Assembly (NCBI RefSeq): GCF_964204645.1
Contig: NC_134026.1
Span: 20,540,650 to 20,604,649 of the forward strand
Origin: Tubulanus polymorphus
Lineage: Eukaryota > Nemertea > Palaeonemertea > Tubulaniformes > Tubulanidae
Direction: 5' to 3'
Length of the DNA stretch: 64,000 bases
Made by a program: the position numbers and the translations under genes. Under the pieces are notes generated by a model. The model saw nothing but the letters and a program-made list of their open reading frames with translations, was not told the DNA's origin and did no database searches. Shown here in pieces: positions 49,354 through 60,744 of this stretch. How positions within the stretch are numbered: the stretch's first letter is position 1; each line of letters begins with the position of its first letter.

Positions 49354-52300
49354 ATGGAATCCGCTAAACATTCATCGCAATCTCAAGACGGGGGTGATGT
49401 CCGTCTGAAACGCACCATAGGATTGAGGAACGGCATAGGCCTTATTGTAGGCATGATAATCGGCAGCGGTATATTCGTCAGTCCGAAGGGCGTTTTGCAA
49501 CATACGGGTTCAATTGGTGCGTCGCTGCTTCTATGGACGTTCTGCGGATTTATAGCGCTTTTAGGCGCATTCTCGTACGCCGAAATTGGTTCGGTCATCC
49601 CCGTGTCCGGTGGTCCATATGTCTACACGTTACGCGCATTCGGGGAGTTTCCAGCGTTTATGATGATGTGGATGATGGTTGTCATTCGTGAATCCGTTAG
49701 CGTGGCTGTTGTCGCTATCGCATGCGGGAATTATATCATCGAACCGTTTTTTCCGCTTTGCGGTCAACAACCGGAGGCCGCTGTTAAGCTCATAGCCCTC
49801 ATCGTGATAAGTATGTTCATTGGTCTTGAAACTTAGGAAATTGTAATACATACATTGTACAACGAATCAGTTTTTATGAACATGAAATCTACCAGCAATA
49901 GCGGTGTCCTACCTTCCGTTGCCACTTTTAGTTAAATATTTATGCGCTGAAGGGACATTGACGTTATATCAAATCATGTTTTGGGATTTTACGGTTTTTA
50001 AGATTAACGACTTCTTACCGATAACCAATTTCCTCAAGTACATTAAGAAAACTTTCAATTCAGTAGTCCTGGTTTGTGTTCATCGGAACGATTTATTTCA
50101 ATTTACAGAAAATGTCATAGGCAACATCCAAATAATGTGCCCATCAGTAAAATGGCTTAAAAATGATTTTCGCGCTTTGCATTTCAGTCGGGACAGTTGC
50201 ATTAAACTGCGTTAGCGTCAAATGGGCCACGCGGTTGCAGGATAGTTTGTCGTTCACGAAGATTATTGCTTTAGCTGCCATCATAATCGCCGGTGTCGTC
50301 AAGTTAGTCATAGGTAAGTTAGGAATCACACTTCCCTTTCTGCCCGTTTCCATTTCTAACAACGAACAATTTCATTTAGACTTTCAGGTGGGGAGAACAT
50401 CTAAGTTCAGTGAACCTTTCAAAGGAACAAACTACAACCCCGGAGAGTGGGGTCTGGGATTCTATACGGGCATGTTTTCATATTCTGGATGGTGAGTGCC
50501 TTACTGCAACGACGTTTGACATAACTGTTGAAATAAATGAATTCATTGAGGTCCAGAGAGATTTTTCTAATGGCCATGTATGTTCCAGGTCCAGTCTTAA
50601 CTATGTAGTGGAAGAAATAAAAAATCCTAACAGGTATTGAATTGATAACATTACATTTACATTGAATATATGAAGCATATGAATGTGCATGATAGAAAAA
50701 ATCGTACGTATGGAAATATCTGAAGCCCCGAAGAAAACTAACTAGGCTAAGCAAACTGCGTGTCTATCACTTAGTGTATACATATATTTTTGGTATAGCG
50801 TAAGAACACCTGTATCTGGTCTGAACCTGTCATTTTGCCGGCCTTAAAACCCAACTTTCGCATACGATTTTGTTCAATTACTCTAGGAATCTTACTTTGG
50901 CCATCGTCATATCTATATCGATGGTTACATTCTTATACGTAATGACCAACTTGGCTTATTTCGTTGTGCTAGCGCCGGATGTGGTCTTGGAGTCAAATGC
51001 AGTAGCAGTGGTGAGAAAAAATGAATATGTCTATTCTAATATTTAGCTTTCATTGAAAAAATGTACCAAATACATTTTTCCTCGCAGAGAGGTTTTACTT
51101 TATGCAATGTATTGCTGTGACGCACATGAGGGTTTGACAAGGAAATTATCGTTTTGCTATGCAGCGCACTGCATCGAAAAAGGGTAATATGTTACTCCAT
51201 TATTGTATTAAACTAGACGTTTGGGAACAAGTTATTTGGTGTGATGTCGTGGTGTATACCGTTGCTTGTAGCACTGTCGACGCTGGGGAGCTTGAACGGC
51301 GGGTTCGTCGTAGCACCTAGGTACGAAACAAAAGTGATAAGCGTATTGGTTTAGACTGTACGATGAGAAATTACAAATTAGGGAACAAAATTCGTGGAAA
51401 AATGTACCAATGAGTAAGCGATTCGTTTTAACATCTCGTTGTTTATTTCATTCCAGGGTGATTTTCGTCGCAGCGCGACAGGGCCATCTCCCGCACTGCC
51501 TGGCATTAGTTAGCCTGAAATATGTTACCCCAATTACTGCATGTATATTTACAGTAGGTTTCTAATTAGAGGAGAGTCCTCCTGTGTCCAAGTGTAATGA
51601 CTATTGTGTAAATATATCTATTTACTTGCAGGGCCTTTTGACGGTTATTGTAGTGGTTTTCAGTGTCGACCTCTATAAACTGATTTCGTACTTTTCGTTT
51701 TTGAGTACGTTAATGCTAGTTGTTCCTGTGATAGGGTTATTGTACCTGAGGTGGAAACACCCAGATATACCTCGTCCAGTCAAGGTTTGTAATTTGTGAA
51801 AATTAGTAAATGTACAGTCCTACCTCTATAATATACCCGATGGAAAATGAAAAATCATCGTATCAACCGAATTTCGTATCAACCATTTGATAAAAACCAT
51901 TCGAAATTTCCTTAACATAACAACATACAACCCATAATGAAAGTTACCGCACGTGTGGTCAGTGCTCCCACACAATAGATAGCTCAGAAGACGCAAATAT
52001 TCATTTTGAAAATACGTATGTACGTAGTAGGAACTCATTGTGGACCATCGTACCAAGTGTGTTTATTTAGCATAGAGGGTGCTCGTTATTTTACATCGTG
52101 TACTACTTAGAATTTCGTATCAACGTGATGATTTATATAGGAAAATACTTTACGGAAAGCCGTTGTAAGCCGAATCGTAACGATGGGATTCGACTGTAGG
52201 ATACGAATGATTTAAAACTCAGCTCGTGACAACATTGCCTCATTAGATCTTTGCGATGAACAAATAGTGACGAGAACTCATACTGATATTAACGCATAAT

Positions 52301-52728
52301 GTGTAAAAAAAATATAATTCTATTTACTTTCTGATTGCTTTACGTTGCAGGTGCACATCATCGTTCACTTGAGTTTTTTATTCGTTTCGGTAATAACGCT
52401 GATTCTACCATTTTACGTCGATCCACTCGGCGTGGTGTATGGAATACTTATCGTAGTTTTGACGGGATTACCTGCCTACTGGTTTGGGGTCATTTGGAAA
52501 AACAAACCAGCAATTATACAGAAGTATATGCGTATGTGCAGTATATAAATCGAGAATGACCGTATTCACATGGGCCGCCGGGGCTATGGCGTCAGTGCAC
52601 TTCGACGACCCCAAACGATACAATGTTTACATATATTATTTTTCTTTTGTGTAGATTACATTACAATTGGCCTTCAAAAGTTGTTCTTTGCCGCAAAAAC
52701 AGAGGCTCTCGTAATTGAGACCGGCTGA
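49354..52728 (+). CDS. LAT-type amino acid transporter E (SLC7 light chain)
   Basis: Coding exons: 49354-49810, 50188-50313, 50380-50491, 50589-50633, 50887-51010, 51217-51320, 51457-51553, 51632-51784, 52351-52531, 52655-52728. They join in frame to 490 residues. It has the TM1 [14 protein letters not shown] and the heavy-chain Cys in EPFFPLC. TM6 is FSYSGW-SSLNY, with Ser after the Trp. Exon 9 has a 3-nt in-frame insertion giving IVVLTG for the IVLTG or MVLTG of most copies. Intron 8 carries a pogo-like MITE. Homology to the sister genes ends at the stop codon: the shared 3' UTR and ATTAAA signal are missing, so its transcript end is different. Confidence 0.94.
51815..52196. mobile_element. 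382-bp pogo/Tigger-like MITE in transporter E intron 8
   Basis: The insert runs CAGTCCTACCTCTATAAT to GGGATTCGACTG and is flanked by TA on both sides, the target duplication of Tc1/mariner elements. The CAGTC..AcCTC.. end resembles pogo-type ends. The equivalent introns of B, C and D lack it. Confidence 0.7.
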
Positions 52729-53146
52729 TGATTGGCCGTGGCCGCCTGCGCCACCGCGAAACGTTCAACAGACCGTCTGCTAGCGCCACGCTTCAAAGCC
52801 GTAAAGCCGTCCTCTAACACTGATGTCCCGTACATTTGTTTCCGGGTTCTGGCTTTGCGGCATTGAACCTGTGTTTTATAGGAAATTACAGCCTTTAGAT
52901 TAGTTAACACATATAGATTTTACTCAAATAATAAATAAGAGATGTTTTGACAGCTACAACTGAGTTTTGTGAGTCGCTAGTTTTACGGCAAGACTTGTAA
53001 AAAAGTATGTCAGAAAACAGGTTTAAGACTATGACTATTATGTCTCTTCTGGCTTTTTGTGCTGGCCTAGCCCTAGGTACCGAGACTGCCTTTCTCACTT
53101 CTTAATCGATGTCGCATGCTATATATATCCTCCCTTCGAAAAGACT
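52729..53146. other. Spacer between transporter E and sulfotransferase
   Basis: This is 418 nt between the array and the next gene. It holds the end of the E transcript and the sulfotransferase upstream region. A GC-rich stretch lies at 52729-52810. No clear poly(A) signal or promoter was identified. Confidence 0.4.
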
Positions 53147-56100
53147 ATGATAGATAAGGTGGCAAAGCTTATATGCGTCAGCGTCGTCGCTGGTGGTAGT
53201 GCGACCCTCTTGATATGGAACAAGAAGACTGGTTCTCATCTGAAAGGAATTCATAGATACCGCGATCCAAGTTTGGGGGAAATGGTTTCTGTAAATGGCT
53301 GTGCACTTCCTAAACAGGTTTATGATAGTGTCGGAAAAATAAAGGCATTTCCAGTTCGTGAGAGCGATATCTTTGTAGCAACGTTTCCTAAATCTGGTAA
53401 GAATAGACATCAAACCCAATGTGTAGAAGGATAGATATTTATACAGTTGAACCTCGTCAATGCAATTCTGTTTATGATGAAACCACCTAACTACAATGAT
53501 TTGCAGCATGTCTCAGCTAAGATATTTGCAATTTATCAATCAAGCTTTGGATGAAACCAGTTTAATATGACGATTTCACTTGCCCACAAGTAATGAGCTG
53601 GTTCCAGAGTATTTACAACGCCGATGATAATACAAAGGTTCCACATTCTTTTGAAATGTTGGCAGCGTTTTCAGACATGTAGTGGGGGTTCGAATGAACT
53701 TTATCGTACCAGAATGCTGAAAGGTCATATAGGCCTACAGTAGAATTCGCTTTCACTCAGATTTTTCAATCCTGATTTTCAATCAATTCGGATGAAATGT
53801 TTGGTCCATTTAACCTGGAACCATGTAAATTATTATTCATAATTCGGATTTTCAAACTAATCTGGGCAGTCACTAGTCATCCGAATTAAGTCAGTTCTAT
53901 TGTATCCAGGATATGAAATTGTCCCTTTTCACAAGTTTGGGTTTGTAAAAACCAATTCTTTGTCACTGATACTTTTTATTTTGAGGTTCAACCGTATGAT
54001 TTGAAATTTCCATGTTCCACAGACGTAGATTCTACCTCAAGAAAATAAGTAATACATTGTAACACACTTTACTACAGTTTAAGGCTGAATATTAAGTCAA
54101 CCCCAGTACCCCCTTTGCTTATACGCCAACATTTTCATATTCACATAATCATGAACAGGATTTTATGGCAAAAAAGATCTCGAGCTAGTTTCACGCATTT
54201 TTGAGCATTTCATTGCAATTTTATTGTGTCGGGCGTACTGTAAAATGGGACCGCGATGTACAGTCCTTCTTTTAATCATTCTCTCGTGAATTTTAGGAAC
54301 AACGTGGGTACAAGAAATCGTGTATTTAATAGAATCGGACCTAGATTTCCAGACGGCTAAATCTACGCGTATTGATGATCGCTTCCCGTTCTTGGAGTTC
54401 CCCTGTCCTGGAATGAAGACTATTGGCAAATCTGCTTCTCCGCGTTTCATAAAAACGCATCTACCTTGGCAGCTCTTACCCGACGAAGTTTACACTAAGA
54501 AGCCAAAGGTAATCAATCATATATCATCGTATATAATATACTTGTCAACAGAAATGAATATCCGCTGGGTAAGAACTTGAAGGCATTTTACCTAGGGGAT
54601 ACTTCTACTCAGGGGGATGGATACTTGTAGAGGATTTTCTTCAAAGTCTTACGTTCGTTTAGATACTTTAGCGACATGTAGTATACGTATGTCTTTTTTA
54701 CGTTTAAACTTTCGGCTACACTACCGTCCTCCCACGGCAGGGATTCGAACCTGATGGCATCGCTACACTCCGCCACTGCCGAACTGTGGCAATCTCGATG
54801 CCATCAGGTTCGAATCCCTGCCGGAGGAGGATATTTACATGTGTATTTTGTGACTTTTTCATAAAGTTTTTGCTTAAATGGGAAACGTTTAAATCAAGGT
54901 ATACAGCATATACATGTTCAGCGACCGCCGAGTCGCCGGCAAAAGTTTATATCGTAAAATGCCTTTCATTCAACTATTTATTTTAAATGTTCTTTTAAAA
55001 ACTAACATTGAACATCATCAGTTCACCAGTCTAAATAAACTTGGTAAACAAACATGGTCATACGTCTGAATGGCAAGACATTGAGGCATTTGACACCGTT
55101 GGTTATTGCGAGATTTACCGAGAGTTTTTGCCATACGTACATAGACGCTTCCTATGTGGCTGCTTCCTAAATCCCAGTATGAGCTCATCGAAACGTCTAT
55201 TTTTTGATTGAGTCTGGTCGGCCGTGATTCTAGACGAGTGATACAAATGGAGCATTCTATTCGATGATGACATAGTAGTAGTTAGGAGTAGGAGACAGCC
55301 ATGTGGATATATCTACCTGTATTATGTTACAAGAAAACCGTCAACTATAGACGCTCACTTCAATCTACTTGTATTGTTATTGCCGCCGTTACATCTTCTT
55401 GTCATCTCGATCAAATTGAATATTGTTTTGGAAAATAGATTTTCTCAGTACATACATTATATATACTGAGACTGTGTAGTTGTATGGCTCTTTTTGAAAT
55501 ATGACTTCGCAATGTATACTGTATGGTCCTTGATTCAGCGATACTTGTCGCCGGGAATCATTATCGATGATGTAAATCAAGTTTCATATACTGTAAAGCT
55601 GTGTATACATTTAAGTAACGTAGAATGATTGATCTCCCGAGAAATGTTTGCAGATCTATATCAACGTGTTACCAGTATATGCCAAATTTATTTCGAAGAG
55701 GAATTTTCGAATATATTCGCGTATGCAATTACACGTAGCCTATAAAACATGCTTAGGGACTGTCCATAAAGGACGCCACACAAAATTACAAAGTTTCCAC
55801 CAAAGTCCACATCTTCCCCCTCGACCTTGGAAGTCTTTTAGAGCGCCCCTAACTTCTATATGGTACACACTAGATTTGATATCGGGATATGGAGTTTACT
55901 TCTTCATTGGTCATCAACTTAAATAAACTCTAGGCGTTAATTTTTCAGATAATCTATGTAGCCAGAAATGCGAAAGATGTGTCTGTGTCCTACTACCATT
56001 TTTGTCGCACATTGACGTTTCTGAATTTTGACGGCGACTTCACTGAGTTTTTCCGCATGTTCGTCGATGGAACCGGTTCGTATTATTGCGCATACAAAAA

Positions 56101-57465
56101 AGGACTTTGATGGACATTATCGTTCGCTGCTGTCCGTTTGCACTAACTTCTTTAATAACTGCGGCTAAGTTTTAAAGAATTGCCATGCCGCAGGCCCCTG
56201 AACTGAAGATTTTGGTTTTTAGGCCTATCTTACGAAAGACTACTGTATTTTTATGAATTTTTCAGTTTCTTACGGACCTTGGCGGGATCACATCACTGAT
56301 TACTGGGAAGCAAGGAATGAGGCGAATATCTTGTACTTGACCTACGAGGAACTTCAACAGGTAGGTTTACTGCAGTGCCAGTGTAAAGCATGAATATCTT
56401 ACGTTTGCCGAAAAAAGTTTCTTTTCATCCTGTAATTGTGTGGCAGACAAGTCAATGGTTATAAGGTACATGAAACAACGCCCAAGTTACTATTTCGACA
56501 CTACCTAAGCTATACACACCTGGGGCCAGTTGCACAGTCGTGACTTAAGTCCAAAAGTGGTCTTAAATCTTAAGACTGGTCTTAAGTTGTTGGATTGGCT
56601 ATAGAACTTAGTTGGTCTTAGACTGGTCTTAAGTCTAAGCCATGACTATGCAACCGGCCCCTTGGGCCAGTTGCTCAATAGTTGGTTAGAGTAAACCAGT
56701 ACAGTGGATTGTTGACATAGCGACATAACAATTGAAATGGTATTGTATCATCCGGTTATCTTTAACCAACTTCTGAGCATCTGGCCCCTGTATTATTGCC
56801 GGAGTAACCCCAAAATTTACCCAATGAGTTATGAAATCAAGTTGCTTTCTCGTAAGGGTCACGTACGAGCTTAGTGCCTAAAGCAAACATTGATTCTTCG
56901 TTGTTTTTGCAATTCCCCACCGCATACATGTATGATAAATCCCCTGATTATCACGTGTATATTTACATGAATATTATTGATTTCAGGATGTGCACAGCGT
57001 TATCGGGAAGATCGCAGATTTTCTGGGAAAACCGCTGAACGACGAGCGTATAAAGTTAATCGCTTTCCACTGTCGTTTCGACAACATGAAACGCAATACC
57101 GCCATCAACTATAATTGGCTTAAAGAAATGGGCATCGCCAGTAAAGAAAGTCCGTTCATGCGAAAAGGTTACTTATCGCTGATAAACATCTTAAGAAATC
57201 CCTGAAACTCTTTGATTTCATGTAGATAAATTGAGACATAAACTAGCATCATAATCTAGCTGTGGCCATTTAAAACAGTATTTCATATTTTTCATCATAT
57301 TCGTTATATGTATATTTCTTTGTAGGCATCACGGGTGATTGGAAAAATTACTATTCAAAAGAGATGTTCGATGAAATTGAAGATTACGTAGACAAATACG
57401 TTCCAGCCGACTTGAATCGCCGAATGGTAGTCTCCACGGCCGCTGGTCGAAACGATAAGACTTGA
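53147..57465 (+). CDS. SULT-type sulfotransferase with N-terminal hydrophobic segment
   Basis: Coding exons: 53147-53396, 54297-54508, 55949-56075, 56266-56360, 56987-57167, 57326-57465. They join in frame to 334 residues. The family transfers sulfate from PAPS to hydroxyl or amine groups of small molecules. Seen here: the 5'-phosphosulfate loop TFPKSGTTW (79-87, split across exons 1 and 2), the catalytic His in KTHLP (about 138), the 3'-phosphate motif YVARNAKDVSVSYYHF, and the C-terminal RKGITGDWKNYYS. All key residues are intact. The first 24 residues, with LICVSVVAGGSATLLIW flanked by Lys, form a likely membrane anchor, unusual for a cytosolic SULT. The ATG at 53147 is the first in frame after the non-ATG start of the longer reading frame. 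Confidence 0.92.
53444..53994. mobile_element. 551-bp pogo-like MITE in sulfotransferase intron 1
   Basis: It starts CAGTTGAACCTCGTC and ends GAGGTTCAACCG, inverted to each other, with TA on both sides. CAGTTGAACCTC is a typical pogo/Tigger-like terminus. No transposase is present. Confidence 0.7.
54725..54835. repeat. Head-to-head tRNA-derived SINE-like pair (hairpin)
   Basis: CGGCAGGGATTCGAACCTGA at about 54739 is mirrored by TCAGGTTCGAATCCCTGCCG ending near 54824. On the - strand it reads TGGCGGAGTG, a short gap, then GGTTCGAATCC, which are Pol III A-box and B-box sequences. The spacing between the boxes is shorter than in a normal tRNA, so this is tRNA-derived and not a tRNA gene. Confidence 0.6.
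55752..55835. repeat. Possible repeat fragment (GGACTGTCCATAAAGG)
   Basis: GGACTGTCCATAAAGGACGCC resembles the ends of dispersed elements common in invertebrate genomes. No partner end was found, so this is a weak call. Confidence 0.25.
56520..56661. mobile_element. MITE, GGGGCCAGTTGCACAGTC type
   Basis: It begins CTGGGGCCAGTTGCACAGTC and ends GACTATGCAACCGGCCCC, near-perfect inverted repeats. The interior has repeated GGTCTTAAGTC words in both directions. It is in sulfotransferase intron 4, immediately before a second MITE. Confidence 0.8.
56663..56789. mobile_element. MITE, GGGCCAGTTGCTCAATAGTTGG type
   Basis: It begins TGGGCCAGTTGCTCAATAGT and ends CTTCTGAGCATCTGGCCCC. It belongs to the same family as the element at 8068-8184 in the peptidase gene and abuts the previous MITE. 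Confidence 0.8.
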
Positions 57466-58149
57466 TTAAAGCAGTTTGCTCCCTCTGTGTCATCCGCTTC
57501 CTACACAGAGATTCCAACTAGATTATCTTTTCAATTTTGAAATTTTGGAAAACTCGTCTCTGTCTTCCTTGTTAAAACACGCTAGGCATGGCCCGAGCTA
57601 TCCAACCGATGGCAGAATCGCCTCTTTGCACTTGCGATGTCCGGTCTCCTCTCGGTGTCAGTTCTTGAAAATCTTGATGCAAATGCGCGTCTGTTTTCTG
57701 GCACTACTTGAAGCGGACTACGCTGTATCGATTGCAAAAGCTACCGACGACTTCAGCGCGTCAGACCACGCTCAATATTTTGATATGCTTGAAAACGCAA
57801 TTGAATGGAAAATTTAATCAGTTCATTCCTCTTTGTCAACGCTTTTGGCGTACGCGTTGAACGGTTAAAAATCGCATAAAAGAAGTGAAACAATAAGAAT
57901 TGTATTATTCAACGACAGTATAAGCTCCCTTTTTGCAGGATAGAGAACTTTAATTTGATTTTCGAGGGAAAAATCTATTCTCTTTTGCTGATCATAGAAT
58001 GATCCGATTCGGAACTGTTTTCATGCGTCAGTGAATTGGTGTTTTTTTTTCAAGCCGCAAGTAACTTAATCAGTTGATGCCTTGTGACTTTTTGAATGCT
58101 GTGCATTTTCCTGTTTTAAAAAACTTAAATGAAATTATAGTTTCGTAGA

Positions 58150-58155
58150 AATAAA
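58150..58155 (+). terminator. Poly(A) signal of the sulfotransferase gene
   Basis: AATAAA lies about 685 nt after the stop codon. It is conserved in the duplicated segment at 61724-61729. Confidence 0.5.
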
Positions 58156-58513
58156 GCTAAAAAACTTGCATATATATGTGTTATGTCTTGTGGTCGCTAA
58201 CGTCTGTGCTTAGATGCAGTAAACATTTAATATTATTATTCAATGTATTTTCTTATTCATTAATTTTGTAAAAATTTTACTCGAAAATAAATCATATCAT
58301 ATCGTATCATAAACCTCACCTCTGAAAACCGACGGGTAAAATTGGTCCCAGCTAAACATAAGTCCGAATGAAGAAACGGAAACACATTAGGAAGACGGAA
58401 AGTGATTCCGTTTTTGTCCTAGTTTGCCATGTCCCTAGTAAGCGAGGTTTGCTGGGACACTTTTTGGTACTCGGATCTTTGATATACATTCAATACTTTA
58501 TGGAAAATATAAC

Positions 58514-58857
58514 CATGGACGTATAAACTAGTCAAAATAGCATCGCGTCTAAAGCCGGGCTTAAGTCGGCCTTGCGACGGCTTGCGACTTCACTGCGACG
58601 CGATTCACTGCGACGATCGCGTCGCAACGACTCGCCGACCTACGCTACCTTGCGACTGGCAGCGACGCCAGTCGCAATGAGTAGCACATGTTCTACTTTC
58701 TGCGACGCGACCGTCGCAACCGACCTACGCGCTCTTGCGACTGGGAGCAACTAGTCGCTGGAAATCGCATCGCAACCGACTTACGCCCCCACTTGTGACG
58801 CAACGCGACGATCGCGTCGCGTTGCAAGGTCGACCTACGCTAGGTCCGTGATCTAAC
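58514..58857. mobile_element. 344-bp GCGACG/CGTCGC-rich insertion
   Basis: The duplicated segment is uninterrupted at the equivalent point (about 61980), so this is an insertion, flanked by AAC. The ends include AAGTCGGCCTTGCGACG and GCGTTGCAAGGTCGACCTAC, which are inverted to one another. The interior is dense in GCGAC and GTCGC words and far richer in CpG than its surroundings. Confidence 0.7.
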
Positions 58858-59181
58858 TGACCATGTTCTTATCTAGTCAGGCTTCGTTTACCCTGATATC
58901 TACTTCTGGAACAAGTGCCAAAATTTTCAGACTATTTATAACGGACTGATTTTGTACGATCAATTGTGTTAAGGCCGGCATTGCTTGCGTGCATCTCGCC
59001 GAAATTTACCTTGTGCATCTTTGAATTATAGATTTTACGATATTCCGTGAAAAAGCCACGCCTTCGAAACCTGAATGGAATTGGAGAATTTAGGTTACAA
59101 GTGCTACATGTAATAGCGTGTATTTTCTCTCAGAACAGGATTATTGCGATCAGACATATCGAATGTATACCACAGAAGTGG

Positions 59182-59688
59182 TTAAACCCAATCCATTATT
59201 TCTGAAAAAAAACATGAAACGACGTGAAGGAAGAAATGTGCATTTTAGACCACACAGACAACCTGGAGGATATATCTATGCATGGATATTTGAAATATTT
59301 CTTGAGCATTGTTTCCTCATTTGAGATTTTCTTGAGATTTTTTATCGCGTCAATATAGTTATGGATTCAAAACCGATTTTTGCCGCTTTCCTGGTGAACA
59401 TAACTTACCAGGATCCCATTCCTGACGTTTCTGGGTTGCAGGTTCGCTGTTATCGCCAACTACAAGACTGGTAGAAGCGAAAATCGCAATTGCCATAGCA
59501 AGCAACAAAACTATAAGAAAAGATGATCAATCGCACATGTTATCGTACGTACATTGTTTTCTCCTTGCGTTGAGCTGGGTTGTTACCTAATTGACGAACC
59601 AGTGCAAGACCTATGTCCAGATATATCATTTTTGAGAAACTGATGATCCAGACTTACCGTTTCGAATGAGCAAGTTGATTACTGACAT
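59182..59688 (-). CDS. 50-residue secreted peptide precursor, copy 1 (novel)
   Basis: Three exons on the - strand: 59658-59688, 59409-59510, 59182-59201. Donors are ACG|GTAAGT and CCTG|GTAAGT; acceptors are TTCTTATAG and TTTTTTCAG. The phases match and the frame ends in TAA. The first ~28 residues (MSVINLLIRN, then VLLLAMAIAIFASTS) are a signal peptide. The rest is short and acidic, with a Lys-Arg site followed by QEWDPEIMDWV and the stop. This layout fits a propeptide releasing an 11-residue peptide with an N-terminal Gln able to form pyroglutamate. The family is not recognised. The intact second copy at 62436-62999 is the main support. Exons 1-3 show no indels between copies, while the flanks do. 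Confidence 0.6.
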
Positions 59689-59841
59689 CTTCGTTGTATG
59701 ATCCACTGTCATTGAATACGATTGAATTGAACACACCGATCCAGTCGGTATTTATTGAAGAAAAGTATTGATTCAGATGTTTCGGGCTTCGGACAATTAA
59801 ACACGTCGTATTTAAACTGATAAACTCATTAAACACTAATT

Positions 59842-60124
59842 GATCATTGTCATGATTTATTTATTCAGTTATTAGAAACGAAAATAAGAACGTCAGGATA
59901 ATAATAATATTGTAAGTAGTATTCCCCTTCCCTTAAGCTACCTACTCATCAAAGCAGTCATATGTATGTTATAACCGATACTTGTGTTAACTAGTTCGAG
60001 TTCAACGAATATTCGAGTTGAGAGAATTCAAATGTACGGTTTAACATAGGAGACAGGAAAAAATTCAGATTTTCGACTTTAAAGGATAGAAGTTGAGAGG
60101 AGTATACTGTACATGCGTTATGTC
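59842..60124. other. Spacer before the second duplicated segment
   Basis: This is AT-rich DNA between the upstream edge of peptide gene copy 1 and the sulfotransferase remnant. Nothing was recognised. Confidence 0.4.
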
Positions 60125-60418
60125 AAGATGTGCACAGCGTTATCATGAAGAGCGCAGATTTTCTGGGAAAACTGCTAAAATCGTTTTATCGTAGCCATTT
60201 AAACAGTATTTCATGTTTTTCATCATATACGTTATATGTATATTTCTTTGTACGTATTGTAAGCATCACGAGTGATTGGGAAAATCACTATTCAAAAGAA
60301 ATGTTTGAGAAAATTGAGGATACGTATAAAAATACGCTCCAGACGACACGTTCCAGACGATCCAACGAATGGTATAGTGTCCGCGGCCACACACGGCTGA
60401 ATGCAGCTCCGTAGCAGG
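60124..60418 (+). pseudogene. Sulfotransferase remnant (parts of exons 5 and 6)
   Basis: GATGTGCACAGCGTTATC and GCAGATTTTCTGGGAAAAC match the start of exon 5 of the intact gene. The rest of exon 5 and the start of its intron are missing. CATCACGAGTGATTGGGAAAA onward matches exon 6 but has an internal deletion and loses the normal ending. Exons 1-4, with the PAPS-binding motifs, are absent, so this is a truncated duplicate, not a gene. Confidence 0.85.
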
Positions 60419-60473
60419 GAACACACTGGGCGATTTCGTCGGGCGATTTAGTTGCACGACGCAATCGCACTCC

Positions 60474-60525
60474 CCCGGCAGGGATTCGAACCTGATGGCA
60501 TCGAGATTGCCACGGTACGAAACCC
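60474..60525 (-). repeat. tRNA-derived SINE-like piece
   Basis: On the - strand, CCGTGGCAATCTCGATGCC is followed by GGTTCGAATCCCTGCCGG, the same B-box-bearing unit as at 54.7 kb. Confidence 0.55.
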
Positions 60526-60744
60526 TGCCACACTAGACCTAGTGCGCACCACGCGCGGCTTAGATGATGTCATTATCAGCCAATCAGATATCCAGTTTTA
60601 TTTTATCTCGGGATTTCCCGTTTGTAGTTCTTCCGTGAAATTTACCTCGGCGATTATACAACGAGCAATCTGATTGGTGCCGCAAGTTTTCGTGCAGCAA
60701 AGCTGCGCATGTACCTGCGCACCTGGTCTACTATGGCAGTGGTC

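Noticed and set aside
54733-54830. tRNA gene
   Set aside because: A- and B-box sequences are present but too close together, and no anticodon arm can be drawn.
57476-57817. A 113-codon frame after the sulfotransferase stop
   Set aside because: The equivalent frame in the duplicated copy (about 61.0-61.4 kb) is broken by indels, so it is 3' UTR.
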